Assembly (NCBI RefSeq): GCF_029537735.1
Contig: NZ_JARPUQ010000002.1
Span: 136,608-200,607 of the forward strand
DNA: 64,000 nucleotides
From: Robiginitalea aestuariiviva
Lineage (GTDB): Bacteria; Bacteroidota; Bacteroidia; Flavobacteriales; Flavobacteriaceae
Direction: 5' to 3'
The position numbers and the translations under genes were made by a program. Positions within the stretch are counted from its first letter, which is position 1; each line of letters opens with the position of its first letter. Below, one piece after another: positions 9,837 through 21,289 of this stretch. Under the pieces are notes generated by a model. The model was not told where the DNA came from, made no database searches, and was given only the letters and a program-made list of their open reading frames with translations.

Positions 9837-9874
9837 ATGTTATTTTGTTTGAACCCAAAAAATCGGATGTATTT

Positions 9875-12396
<2,522 letters not shown>

Positions 12397-12411
12397 GATT
12401 GAAACCGAACG

Positions 12412-12439
12412 AAAGGCCTTGCACAGCAGGGCCTTTTTT
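12412..12439 (+). terminator. Intrinsic terminator after eno
   Basis: AAAGGCC (12412-12418) pairs with GGCC plus T residues at 12430-12437, with an inner TGC/GCA pairing, followed by a run of T residues to 12439. It starts 16 nt after the eno stop. Confidence 0.8.
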
Positions 12440-12486
12440 GATTTGATCCGGGGCGCGCGGACGCCCCATGCAATACCGAGAACCAC

Positions 12487-14034
12487 ATGAACCGTTTTTT
12501 GTTTGTAGCCGCCGAAAACGATGCCCTGGAACAGTGTAAGGCCGGGGGGATGGGCGACGTGGTCCGGGACGTTCCCCGGCAGCTTGCCCAGCGGGGCGAC
12601 CAGGTGCACGTGGTGGTCCCTTCCTATGGTCGGCTGCATCCGAAAGGGGACTATCGGGGTACCCTGGAGGTGCGGTTGCGCGGGCAGGGGTATACCCTGG
12701 AGCTTTACGAAATGCCCCCGAAAAAGGCCATAGACGGGATTGTGCATTATGCCCTGCACCACCCCGAAATTGAGGCCGGGGACATTGCCCATATTTACCA
12801 TAACGACCCGGAAGAACCCTTCTATACCGACTTTATCAAGTTTGCCATCTTCTGTGCCGGGGTGGCCCAGGCCATTGTGCAGGGGGTATTCGGCCAACTA
12901 CAGGTGGTCCACCTCCACGACTGGCACAGCAGCCTGCTGCTCTTGCTGCGGGAAGCCCATCCCGCTTTTGAGGGGCTTAAGCCCATCCGGTTTGTCTACA
13001 GCATCCATAACCTGGCCATCCAGGGCATCCGCCCTTTGGCGGATAATTACGCCTCCCTGGAAAACTGGTTCCCGGAACTGGAGTACGACTACGCCGCCGT
13101 GGCAGACCCGCGTTACCCGGATTGCATGAACCTGATGGCAGTGGGCATCCGCTTGGCCGATGCAGTGCACACGGTGTCCCCTTCCTATATGGAGGATATC
13201 ATGAAGCCCAGCGCGCCCCCGGAATTTATCGGGGGAGAAGGCCTTGAAGCAGACCTGAAACGCGCCCACCGGGAAGCCCGGCTTTTCGGGATCCTGAACG
13301 GTTGCAATTACGGCAACATCCGCACGGCGGAGCCGGGCCGGTTGTATGCCAATACGGTGCGGGCCATTTTTGGGTGGCTGCAGGAAGAATCCAAGAAATA
13401 CAAGGCGGATTTCCTGGCCCATACGGGAGAAAAGGTCTTTGCCCTGACCGAAAACCCGCCGGATTTTGTGTGTTCCAGCGTGGCGCGCCTCACGGAGCAG
13501 AAATTTTACTTCTTCAAGAATAACCCGGAGGTGCTGGCGCGGATGTTGAAACGCCTGGAGGCCGTGAACGGCATCTTTATGCTGCTGGGTACCGGGGCGC
13601 CCGAATACGAGCAATTGTTCCGGCAGATGAGTTTTGAACACCCCAATTTTATTTTCACCAACGGGCAGTCCGAGGATGTGATCGACTCCATGTACCTGGA
13701 GACCAACCTCTACCTCATGCCCAGCCTCTTTGAACCCTGCGGCATTAGCCAGATGCTTGCCATGCGCAACGGGAACCCGGTACTGGCCCATGCCACCGGG
13801 GGGCTGAAGGATACCATCCGGCATATGGAAACCGGTTTCCTTTTTGACGGGGATACCTACCCGGAAAAACTCCGCAGCCTGGAAGCGGTTTTCGACCAGG
13901 CCCTGGAGCTTTATTTCCAGGAACCCGATCGCTGGGAGGCTATGCGGGAAAAGGCCCGGGAAATGCGGTTTACCTGGGCGCAATCCGTAGACCGTTACTA
14001 CACCGAACTCTACCGGCTCTCACCAGCTGGCTAG
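12487..14034 (+). CDS. GT5-type glycogen/starch synthase-like glycosyltransferase
   Basis: The 515-residue protein has the two Rossmann-like halves of GT-B enzymes. The N-terminal motif reads CKAGGMGDVV where typical GlgA has KxGGLGDV, the sugar-nucleotide binding loop. VVHLHDWHSSLL and VYSIHNLAIQG follow near residues 138 and 175. The C-terminal half has the EPCGISQM motif near residue 417, the usual ExxxxxxxE retaining-glycosyltransferase pattern in modified form. By family it should extend alpha-1,4-glucan from ADP- or UDP-glucose. No glgB, glgC or amylase gene is nearby, so substrate and direction are uncertain. Confidence 0.85.
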   Translation: MNRFLFVAAENDALEQCKAGGMGDVVRDVPRQLAQRGDQVHVVVPSYGRLHPKGDYRGTLEVRLRGQGYTLELYEMPPKKAIDGIVHYALHHPEIEAGDIAHIYHNDPEEPFYTDFIKFAIFCAGVAQAIVQGVFGQLQVVHLHDWHSSLLLLLREAHPAFEGLKPIRFVYSIHNLAIQGIRPLADNYASLENWFPELEYDYAAVADPRYPDCMNLMAVGIRLADAVHTVSPSYMEDIMKPSAPPEFIGGEGLEADLKRAHREARLFGILNGCNYGNIRTAEPGRLYANTVRAIFGWLQEESKKYKADFLAHTGEKVFALTENPPDFVCSSVARLTEQKFYFFKNNPEVLARMLKRLEAVNGIFMLLGTGAPEYEQLFRQMSFEHPNFIFTNGQSEDVIDSMYLETNLYLMPSLFEPCGISQMLAMRNGNPVLAHATGGLKDTIRHMETGFLFDGDTYPEKLRSLEAVFDQALELYFQEPDRWEAMREKAREMRFTWAQSVDRYYTELYRLSPAG

Positions 14035-14072
14035 GCGCGGTTTTTCCCCGTCGGAATCGGGATAGAAATGCC

Positions 14073-14102
14073 ACCCCGGAATTGTTAAGACCCGGGGTTT
14101 TT
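14073..14102 (+). terminator. Terminator after the GT5 gene
   Basis: ACCCCGG (14073-14079) and CCGGGGT (14092-14098) form a 7-bp stem with a 12-nt loop, followed by a short T run. It lies about 40 nt after the GT5 stop and overlaps the candidate gltA promoter. Confidence 0.6.
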
Positions 14103-14112
14103 CGTATTTTTA
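14082..14112 (+). promoter_or_regulatory. Candidate gltA promoter
   Basis: TTG at 14082-14084 and TATTTTTA at 14105-14112 are separated by 20 nt, close to the Bacteroidota -33/-7 arrangement. The ATG of gltA lies 37 nt downstream. Confidence 0.45.
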
Positions 14113-14149
14113 CGGGACACGATTTTGCTAACTTTTTAAGACGGAATAC

Positions 14150-15433
14150 ATGTCAGATACTGCGCAGTTATCATACAAGGGGAAGACCTTCGACTTTCCC
14201 GTTGTTGAGGGTACCGAAAATGAATTGGCCATAGACATCAAAGCCCTGAGGGCTTCCAGCGGAATGATCACCCTGGACCCGGGCTACAAGAACACCGGCT
14301 CCTGCGAGAGCGCCATCACCTTCCTGGACGGGGAGAAGGGCATCTTGCGGTACCGGGGCTATTCGATAGAGGAGCTCGCAGAAAAGGCGGATTTCCTGGA
14401 AGTGGCCTACCTGCTCATTTTCGGGGAGCTGCCCAATAAGGAGCAGTTGGAGAAATTCCACCACGATATCAAGGCGGAATCCCATGTGGATGAGGAGATG
14501 AAGAAGATCCTGGATGGGTTCCCGAAGTCTGCCCACCCCATGGGTGTGATCGCTTCCCTGACCAGTTCCCTGATTGCCTTCAACCCCTCCTCGGTGAACG
14601 TGACTTCTGAAAAGGACATGTATCACGCCATTGTACGGCTGCTGGCCAAATTCCCGGTTCTGGTAGCCTGGACGCACCGCAAGCGGATGGGCTTGCCCCT
14701 GGATTACGGGGACGACAGCCTGGGCTACGTGGAAAACATCCATAAGATGATGTTCAAGCGGCCCAATAAGGACTACCAGAAGAACCCCCTGGTTATTGAA
14801 GCCCTGGATAAACTGCTGATCCTGCACGCGGACCACGAACAGAACTGTTCTACCTCCACGGTGCGGATTGTAGGCTCTTCCCATGCCGGGCTCTTCGCTT
14901 CCATCTCGGCCGGGATCTCTGCCCTCTGGGGCCCCCTGCACGGGGGTGCCAACCAGGCGGTGCTGGAGATGCTGCAGGCCATTGCGGACGACGACGGGGA
15001 TACCAAGAAATACATGGCCAAGGCCAAGGATAAGGAAGATCCTTTCCGCCTGATGGGCTTCGGTCACCGGGTATACAAGAATTTTGACCCACGGGCGCGC
15101 ATCATCAAGCGCTCTGCGGATAACGTGCTGGGCGAGCTCAGCATTGAGGACCCCCTGCTGGAAATTGCTAAAGGGCTGGAGAAGGAAGCCCTGGAAGACG
15201 AGTACTTCGTAAAGCGCAAGCTTTACCCGAACGTGGATTTCTATTCCGGCATCATTTACAGGGCCCTGGGAATCCCCACGGAGATGTTTACCGTGATGTT
15301 TGCTTTGGGGCGCTTGCCCGGCTGGATCGCCCAATGGCGGGAAATGCGGCTGCGCGGCGAACCGATCGGGCGCCCGCGGCAGGTATACATTGGTGAGAAC
15401 CAAAGGCCTTTCCGGGACCTCGAGAACCGTTAA
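14150..15433 (+). CDS. gltA: Citrate synthase
   Basis: The 427-residue enzyme condenses acetyl-CoA and oxaloacetate, the entry step of the TCA cycle. Catalytic-region signatures are LWGPLHGGANQAV (His near residue 264) and MGFGHRVYKNFDPRA (His near residue 306), and a C-terminal segment with RPRQVYIGENQR binds substrate. An N-terminal beta domain of the type II hexameric enzymes is present (SCESAITFLDGEKGILRYRG). It has its own candidate promoter and a downstream terminator, so it is probably monocistronic. Confidence 0.98.
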   Translation: MSDTAQLSYKGKTFDFPVVEGTENELAIDIKALRASSGMITLDPGYKNTGSCESAITFLDGEKGILRYRGYSIEELAEKADFLEVAYLLIFGELPNKEQLEKFHHDIKAESHVDEEMKKILDGFPKSAHPMGVIASLTSSLIAFNPSSVNVTSEKDMYHAIVRLLAKFPVLVAWTHRKRMGLPLDYGDDSLGYVENIHKMMFKRPNKDYQKNPLVIEALDKLLILHADHEQNCSTSTVRIVGSSHAGLFASISAGISALWGPLHGGANQAVLEMLQAIADDDGDTKKYMAKAKDKEDPFRLMGFGHRVYKNFDPRARIIKRSADNVLGELSIEDPLLEIAKGLEKEALEDEYFVKRKLYPNVDFYSGIIYRALGIPTEMFTVMFALGRLPGWIAQWREMRLRGEPIGRPRQVYIGENQRPFRDLENR

Positions 15434-15452
15434 TACAAGAATGGTGTACAGG

Positions 15453-15483
15453 GAAAGGGACTCCGCAGGGAGCCCCTTTCTTT
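15453..15483 (+). terminator. Terminator after gltA
   Basis: GAAAGGG (15453-15459) pairs with CCCTTTC (15474-15480), with an inner CTCC/GGAG stem around a short loop and one mismatch, followed by T residues. Confidence 0.75.
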
Positions 15484-15506
15484 GTATCCCTTAATGGCAT
15501 AAACCT

Positions 15507-16430
15507 ATGGTGGAACTGCATATTACCGACGAAACCTCCCCCCTGAAGGCAGTGGTATTGGGTACCGCCCGCAGCAGCGGCCCGGCCCCGCTCCCGGAAG
15601 AGGCCTATGACCCCAAATCCCTGGAACATATCCTGGCGGGAACCTACCCCAGGGAGGCGGACCTGGTGCGGGAGATGGACGGTTTTGCCCAGGTCTTGCA
15701 AAAGCACGGCGTCCGGGTGTTCCGTCCGGAGGTTATTGCGGATTGCAACCAGATCTTCTCGCGGGACATTGCCTTTGTGATTGACGACAAGCTGGTGGAG
15801 GCCAACATCCTGCCGGAGCGGGAGCGGGAATTCCAGGCCATTGTACATGTGCTGGACCAGCTGGATGCGGACCAGATCCTGGTGCCGCCGGAGGCTGTAC
15901 ATGTAGAAGGGGGAGACGTAATGCCCTGGGGGGAATACCTCTTTGTGGGCACGTATACGGCTCCGGATTACCCGGACTTTATTACGGCACGCACCAACCA
16001 GGCTGCCGTGGATTACCTGCAGGAGCATTTTCCGCACCGCAAGGTAAAGGCCTTCGAGCTTCGCAAATCCAATACAGACCCACGCCGCAACGCCCTGCAC
16101 CTGGATTGCTGTTTCCAGCCCGTAGGCAAGGGCCTGGCCATCCTGCACCGCGAGAGCTTTCTGAACCCGGAGGATTTTATCTGGCTGCGGGACTATTTCG
16201 GGCCGGAAAATGTCTTCGAGATCGACCAGGAGGAAATGTATCGCATGTTTCCCAATGTCTTTTCCATTTCCCCGGAAGTGGTGGTGTCCGAACGCAATTT
16301 TACGCGCCTGAATACCTGGCTTCGCAGCCGGGGGCTGACCGTGGAGGAAATCGCCTATGCCGAGGTGGGGAAACAGGGCGGGCTCCTGCGTTGCAGCACC
16401 CTTCCCCTTTGCCGGGCTCCACGGGGCTGA
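15507..16430 (+). CDS. Guanidino-group hydrolase/amidinotransferase, dimethylargininase-like
   Basis: The 307-residue protein belongs to the pentein fold superfamily. Likely catalytic parts are EGGD near residue 134, the histidine in NALHLDCCFQPVG near residue 200, and the C-terminal cysteine in GGLLRCSTLPL near residue 297. This Cys/His/acid set cleaves guanidino C-N bonds through a thiouronium intermediate. DDAH makes citrulline from methylarginines; glycine amidinotransferase is a close alternative and cannot be excluded. It lies 102 nt upstream of ctlX on the same strand, which points to arginine or citrulline chemistry. Confidence 0.8.
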   Translation: MVELHITDETSPLKAVVLGTARSSGPAPLPEEAYDPKSLEHILAGTYPREADLVREMDGFAQVLQKHGVRVFRPEVIADCNQIFSRDIAFVIDDKLVEANILPEREREFQAIVHVLDQLDADQILVPPEAVHVEGGDVMPWGEYLFVGTYTAPDYPDFITARTNQAAVDYLQEHFPHRKVKAFELRKSNTDPRRNALHLDCCFQPVGKGLAILHRESFLNPEDFIWLRDYFGPENVFEIDQEEMYRMFPNVFSISPEVVVSERNFTRLNTWLRSRGLTVEEIAYAEVGKQGGLLRCSTLPLCRAPRG

Positions 16431-16504
16431 AGCGGGAATACAGCGGGCCGAAATACCCCCTTTTTTTACCGGTTTCAGGATAAAAATATCCGTGCGGAAT
16501 TCCA

Positions 16505-16512
16505 TACTTTTA
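16505..16512 (+). promoter_or_regulatory. Candidate -7 element for ctlX
   Basis: TACTTTTA differs from TAnnTTTG only in the last base and lies 20 nt before the ctlX ATG. No TTG at suitable spacing was found. Confidence 0.4.
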
Positions 16513-16532
16513 CGCCACGCGTAATCACTTCT

Positions 16533-17468
16533 ATGCAGATCACCAATACCATCCTGATGATTCGCCCGGTACAGTTCCGGATGAACGAGCAGACCGCTGT
16601 AAACAACTATTTCCAGGAAGACCTGGACCTGCGCAATTCGGAGATCAACCGCCGGGCTCAGGAAGAATTCGATGCCTTTGTTTCGGTCCTACGGGAGGCC
16701 GGGGTAGAGGTTATTGTGGTGGACGATCGCCTGGAAACGGATACCCCGGATTCCATTTTTCCGAACAACTGGGTTTCCTTTCACGAAAACGGCACGGTGG
16801 TGGTCTACCCCATGTTTGCCGAAAACCGGAGGCGGGAACGCAGGGAGGATATCCTGGAACGCCTGGAGGCCGAAGGCTTCCGCATTGATCAGGTGATGGA
16901 CTATACGTCAGCTGAGGCGGAAGGGCTTTTCCTGGAGGGCACGGGCAGTATCCTGAAGGACCGCGTGCACCAGAAGGCCTATTGCGCCCTGTCCGACCGG
17001 GCCCATGAGGAACTCTTCATCGAATTCTGTGAGGACTTTGAAGTGACCCCGGTTATTTTTACCGCCTACCAGTCTGTAGACGGGCAGCGCAAACCCATTT
17101 ACCATACCAATGTGATGATGTGTATGGGGGAGACCTTTGCGGTGATCTGCCTGGATGCCATAGACGACAAAAAGGAACGCAAGAATGTCCTGGACCACCT
17201 TCGGGCAGACGGCAAGGAAATCGTGCCCATCAGTGAGGCACAGATGCATGCCTTTGCCGGCAATATGCTGCAGGTCCTTGGTACGGACGGGCAGCGCCTG
17301 CTGGTGATGAGCAGCACCGCCTACCAAAGCCTTGAACCGAAACAGGTGGCTATCCTGGAAAAGAGCAGCCGGTTGATCCACAGCCCGCTGGATACCATTG
17401 AGACCTGCGGGGGCGGGAGCGCCCGGTGTATGATGGCGGAGGTCTTCCTGCCGCGGGAGAAAGCCTAG
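16533..17468 (+). CDS. ctlX: CtlX-type citrulline/arginine-related pentein hydrolase
   Basis: The 311-residue protein matches the CtlX family of penteins, associated with citrulline use in Bacteroidota. Visible parts are PDSIFPNNWVSFHENGTVVVYPM near residue 70, FLEGTGSILKD near residue 131, the histidine of YHTNVMMCMG near residue 189, and the catalytic-type cysteine in GGGSARCMMAEVFLP at the C terminus. It has its own candidate -7 element. Its stop codon overlaps the stop of the convergent SDR gene by 4 nt. The precise substrate cannot be read from sequence. Confidence 0.82.
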   Translation: MQITNTILMIRPVQFRMNEQTAVNNYFQEDLDLRNSEINRRAQEEFDAFVSVLREAGVEVIVVDDRLETDTPDSIFPNNWVSFHENGTVVVYPMFAENRRRERREDILERLEAEGFRIDQVMDYTSAEAEGLFLEGTGSILKDRVHQKAYCALSDRAHEELFIEFCEDFEVTPVIFTAYQSVDGQRKPIYHTNVMMCMGETFAVICLDAIDDKKERKNVLDHLRADGKEIVPISEAQMHAFAGNMLQVLGTDGQRLLVMSSTAYQSLEPKQVAILEKSSRLIHSPLDTIETCGGGSARCMMAEVFLPREKA

Positions 17469-18916
17469 TCCTGGCTATCCGCTGGTGCCCAGCCTGTGCC
17501 GGCCAGCTTGCGGATCATCCCCCCGAAAATAAAATAGTGGAAAGGCAGGACGCTGTACCAGTAGAGCCGCCCTTTGAGCCCCCTGGGGCGAAAGGTGGCA
17601 TTCTGATGCAGGATGTGGTCCGGGCCAATGCGAAATTCCAGCCAGGCCTCTCCCGGCAGCCGCATTTCGGCAAAGAGCAGCAATCGGCCTTCCTCCCGGT
17701 CCGCCAGCAACACGCGCCAGAAATCCAGAGCGTCGCCGGCATAGATTTTATCCGGGTGGGTGCGCCCGCGCCTCAGGCCCACGCCCCCAGCCAGTTTGTC
17801 CATCAACCCGCGGAGTTTCCATAACCCGTCCATATAGTACCAGCCGGTGGTGCCGCCAATTTTCCAGACCCGTTCCAGCACGGCCTCCCGGTCCTGCACC
17901 TTCAGGGCTTTCTTGTCGGTAAGGACCCCGTAGCGGGGCACCTGGATATATTTCTCTAAGTTGCGGTCGAACCGGCCGCTCACCAGGCTGTCCTTCCAGC
18001 TGCTCACTACCAGGTTCTGTTCAATTTTGCGGAAAGCCATGTCAATGGCTTCCTCATAGGAGTGGGGGTGTATCCCCAGCATTTCGGCCAGGCGGTTGTC
18101 CCGGGCCACGACCTCAATCTTCATGGAGTCTACCAGATTAACCGCCAGCTTGTAGGAGGTGGAGGTCACAAAGTACAGCCAGTAGGAAGAGAGTTTCGGG
18201 GTCATCACCGGGACGGTAAAGATCCAGTTGCGAAACCCCCGTACCCGGGCATATCCCTGCAGCATTTCCTTATAGGTCAAAACGTCCGGCCCGCCAATAT
18301 CGAAGGACTCCCCAAAGGTATCTTCCCGCCCCATTACCCCGGTCAGGAATCTTATTACGTCCCGTATGGCGATGGGCTGGGTCCTGGAGAGCACCCATTT
18401 GGGAGTGATCATCACCGGGAGTTTCTCACAGAGGTCCCGGATGATCTCGAAGGAAGAACTGCCGGAGCCTACAATAATTCCTGCCCGCAATACGGTAAGG
18501 TTAAAGGCGCCCTGGTAGAGCAGCTCTTCCACGTGTTTCCGCGAGCGGAGGTGTTTGGAGAGTTCCTGGTCGTTTACAATCCCGCTCAGGTAGATCACCT
18601 GCCGGGGGCGAACCTCCTCCATATAACCCAGGAAGTGTTCGGCGGCCCGGGCCTCGCGGGCATCAAAGTCCGTGGTGGACGCGCTCATGGAGTGGATCAG
18701 GTAATACACCACCTCCACATCCGCAGGCAAAAGCCCGGGCTGCGGGGGTTGCAGGAAGTCCACTTCCACCACCTCAATGCGCTTGCGGGTTTCGGCATCT
18801 ACCGAAAGGCGGGTTTCGTCCCGTACGGCGCAGACTACCTCATGCCCCATCTGCAGGAGCTGGGGGAGCAGCCGCATCCCGATATACCCATTGGCCCCGG
18901 TGAGCAGGATTTTCAT
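17465..18916 (-). CDS. Atypical SDR with DUF2867-type C-terminal domain
   Basis: The 483-residue protein opens with MKILLTGANGYIGMRLLPQL, a dinucleotide-binding GxxGxxG loop. The first ~290 residues are an NmrA/atypical SDR Rossmann domain; YLSGIVND stands where the active-site region is expected. The C-terminal ~180 residues (from RYGVLTDKKAL) match the DUF2867 type, predicted to bind a hydrophobic ligand. The start at 18916 is chosen because the loop begins right there; 47 extra upstream codons have no family support. Function is unknown, perhaps oxidoreductase or quinone-related. It lies 34 nt after the 143-residue gene. Confidence 0.75.
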   Translation of the reverse strand: MKILLTGANGYIGMRLLPQLLQMGHEVVCAVRDETRLSVDAETRKRIEVVEVDFLQPPQPGLLPADVEVVYYLIHSMSASTTDFDAREARAAEHFLGYMEEVRPRQVIYLSGIVNDQELSKHLRSRKHVEELLYQGAFNLTVLRAGIIVGSGSSSFEIIRDLCEKLPVMITPKWVLSRTQPIAIRDVIRFLTGVMGREDTFGESFDIGGPDVLTYKEMLQGYARVRGFRNWIFTVPVMTPKLSSYWLYFVTSTSYKLAVNLVDSMKIEVVARDNRLAEMLGIHPHSYEEAIDMAFRKIEQNLVVSSWKDSLVSGRFDRNLEKYIQVPRYGVLTDKKALKVQDREAVLERVWKIGGTTGWYYMDGLWKLRGLMDKLAGGVGLRRGRTHPDKIYAGDALDFWRVLLADREEGRLLLFAEMRLPGEAWLEFRIGPDHILHQNATFRPRGLKGRLYWYSVLPFHYFIFGGMIRKLAGTGWAPADSQD

Positions 18917-18950
18917 GCAGATGCTGGATTTTGGGGAAGGCAACGTGCCA

Positions 18951-19382
18951 TTAGCAGTAGCCGGTTTCCGGCCCCTGCGGCAGGCGTTCGGCCTTTTCGC
19001 CCAGGAGTTTGACAAAAAATTTCTGAACGGCCCGGGTGTCTGCCTCCACCCGCACAAAATGGTGTTCCGAGTGGATGGTATAGACCCCCAGGTCTCCCTT
19101 GTAGAGGGTTAGCCGGTAGTAGGGAATCACCAGGCCATAGGTTTCCAGCAGGGAGCGGAAGCGCAGGATAACGCCCTCCGGCCGCAGCTCGATGTTGCAG
19201 GTGTCCCGGTTGTTGTCCAGCAGCAGGAGGTTGCGGATCTGGGTGCTGCTTTCCCGGATGATGAGTTTCGGGGACCCGATCCCGCCCATGGCCCACCGCT
19301 CTTTCAGGGTAAACGGTTTGCCGACCAGGGCGTCAATTTTACGGGTCAGTTCCCGGTTGTTGTAGGATACGTTCGCCAGCAT
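18951..19382 (-). CDS. Conserved hypothetical cytoplasmic protein
   Basis: This 143-residue protein (MLANVSYNNRELTRKIDALVG at the start) has no signal peptide or membrane segment. It alternates short strands and charged helices, with HSEHHFVRVEADT near residue 102. I do not recognise a named domain. It is the upstream partner of the SDR gene (34 nt) and shares its candidate promoter, so the two probably act together. Confidence 0.7.
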   Translation of the reverse strand: MLANVSYNNRELTRKIDALVGKPFTLKERWAMGGIGSPKLIIRESSTQIRNLLLLDNNRDTCNIELRPEGVILRFRSLLETYGLVIPYYRLTLYKGDLGVYTIHSEHHFVRVEADTRAVQKFFVKLLGEKAERLPQGPETGYC

Positions 19383-19406
19383 AGGTCTTTTTTCATAGCA
19401 ATCCCC

Positions 19407-19414
19407 TAAAGATA
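19407..19414 (-). promoter_or_regulatory. -7 element for the 19382-17465 transcript
   Basis: On the minus strand this reads TATCTTTA, one base from TAnnTTTG, 24 nt before the ATG at 19382. Confidence 0.5.
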
Positions 19415-19474
19415 ACCAAATGCCCAGACTTGCAGAAACCGGTCGCGGGTGGGGAAAAAACCCCTGAAATTCCG

Positions 19475-19482
19475 TAGTTTTG
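19475..19482 (+). promoter_or_regulatory. -7 element for argS
   Basis: TAGTTTTG is a perfect match to TAnnTTTG, 20 nt before the argS ATG. A -33 TTG at the right spacing was not found. Confidence 0.5.
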
Positions 19483-19502
19483 CCCCTTGAAATTACGTAG
19501 CT

Positions 19503-21284
19503 ATGGCACTGGAACAGCGCTTGTCGGAAGGGGTTAAGAAGGCCGTAAAGTCAGGGTTTGACGTGGAATTGCCCGCGGTAGAACTGCAACCCACCCGCAA
19601 GGAATTTGAAGGGGACCTGACCGTGGTGGTCTTCCCCATGCTCAAATGGATCAAGGCCAACCCGGCAGCCGTGGGCGAAGCCATCGGGCAACACCTGGTG
19701 GACCACTGCCCGGAAGTAAGCGGGTACAATGTGATCAAGGGCTTTCTGAATCTGGTGATCAGCGATGCCTATTACCTGGAGTTCTTCGAAGGGATCCGCA
19801 CCAATGCCGCGTATGGTTTATGCCCCCCGGATTCCAAGGGGGCGGTAATGGTGGAATATTCCTCCCCTAATACCAATAAACCCCTTCACCTGGGGCATAT
19901 CCGGAACAACCTGCTGGGGTATTCCGTGGCCGAGATCCTGAAGGCGGCCGGGCATAAGGTCTACAAGACCCAGATTATCAACGACCGGGGCATCCATATC
20001 TGCAAAAGCATGCTGGCCTGGCAGAAGTTTGGCCAGGGCGAAACCCCGGATTCCAGTGGCCTTAAAGGGGATAAACTGGTGGGGAATTACTATGTGGCCT
20101 TCGACAAAGCTTATAAGGCAGAGGTAGCGCAGATGGTTGAGGCCGGTACCGATCCCAAGGTGGCAGAGCGGGAGGCGCCGCTGCTGCTGGAGGCCCAGGA
20201 GCTGTTGCGCAAATGGGAGGCCGGGGACCCCGAAGTGGTAGCGCTCTGGAAAACCATGAACGGATGGGTGTATGCAGGTTTTGAGGAAACCTACCGCCGG
20301 ATGGGGGTGGATTTTGACCAGCTCTACTACGAAAGCGACACCTACCTGCTGGGGAAGGATGTGGTGGCCGAGGGCCTGGAGAAAGGGGTGTTTTTTCGGA
20401 AAGAAGACGGCAGCGTCTGGATAGACCTGACCGACGAGGGCCTGGACGAGAAAATCGTGCTAAGGGCGGACGGCACCGCCGTTTATATGACCCAGGATAT
20501 CGGGACCGCTATCCAACGGGTCAAGGATTACCCGGATATCGCCGGGATGGTCTATACCGTGGGCAACGAACAGGACTACCATTTTAAGGTGCTTTTCCTG
20601 ATTCTTAAAAAACTGGGCTATTCCTGGGCCGAACGCCTGTACCACCTGAGCTACGGGATGGTGGACCTGCCCAGCGGCAAGATGAAGAGCCGGGAAGGTA
20701 CCGTGGTAGACGCAGACGACCTGATGCAGGAGATGGCCCAAACCGCCGCTGGTATTTCCGGGGAACTCGGGAAATTGGAAGGCTTTACGGAGGTCGAAAA
20801 ACAGAACCTGTACCACCAGATCGGGATGGGCGCCCTGAAGTATTTTATCCTGCGGGTGGATCCTCGTAAGCGGATGCTGTTCAACCCGGAGGAATCCGTG
20901 GACTTCCAGGGCAATACCGGGCCGTTTATCCAGTATACCTATGCCCGTATCCAGTCCATCCTGCGCAAAGCGGATTTTGACGATAACCGGCCGGTACCGG
21001 CTACCCTGCCGGCCCTGCATGAAAAAGAGAAACAACTGCTGAAAGACCTGGAGGGGTTCCCTCAGGTGGTTTTGCAGGCCGCAGAACAGTATAGCCCCGC
21101 CCTTATTGCCAATTATACCTATGACCTGGTTAAGGATTTCAATTCCTTTTACCAGCAGGTCTCCATCCTGGGTGAACCCGATGCGGACCACCGTCTGTTT
21201 CGCGTACAACTGGCCCGGAAAGTGGGCGAGGTGGCGCGGCAGGGCTGTGCCCTGCTGGGGATTGAGACTCCGGAGCGGATGTAA
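19503..21284 (+). CDS. argS: Arginyl-tRNA synthetase
   Basis: The 593-residue class I synthetase charges tRNA-Arg with arginine. It has the N-terminal Add-1 domain, the HIGH-type signature HLGH at residues 129-132 within SPNTNKPLHLGHIRNN, a KMSKS-like segment (SGKMKSREGTVV near residue 395) and a C-terminal DALR anticodon-binding domain (IQYTYARIQSILRKA onward). The length is normal. It converges on the DUF6090 gene with a 5-nt gap. Confidence 0.97.
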   Translation: MALEQRLSEGVKKAVKSGFDVELPAVELQPTRKEFEGDLTVVVFPMLKWIKANPAAVGEAIGQHLVDHCPEVSGYNVIKGFLNLVISDAYYLEFFEGIRTNAAYGLCPPDSKGAVMVEYSSPNTNKPLHLGHIRNNLLGYSVAEILKAAGHKVYKTQIINDRGIHICKSMLAWQKFGQGETPDSSGLKGDKLVGNYYVAFDKAYKAEVAQMVEAGTDPKVAEREAPLLLEAQELLRKWEAGDPEVVALWKTMNGWVYAGFEETYRRMGVDFDQLYYESDTYLLGKDVVAEGLEKGVFFRKEDGSVWIDLTDEGLDEKIVLRADGTAVYMTQDIGTAIQRVKDYPDIAGMVYTVGNEQDYHFKVLFLILKKLGYSWAERLYHLSYGMVDLPSGKMKSREGTVVDADDLMQEMAQTAAGISGELGKLEGFTEVEKQNLYHQIGMGALKYFILRVDPRKRMLFNPEESVDFQGNTGPFIQYTYARIQSILRKADFDDNRPVPATLPALHEKEKQLLKDLEGFPQVVLQAAEQYSPALIANYTYDLVKDFNSFYQQVSILGEPDADHRLFRVQLARKVGEVARQGCALLGIETPERM

Positions 21285-21289
21285 GGGGG

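Noticed and set aside
9845-9874. In-frame TTG start for carA ten codons upstream
   Set aside because: The ATG at 9875 gives the normal N terminus, and the TTG sits next to the terminator region.
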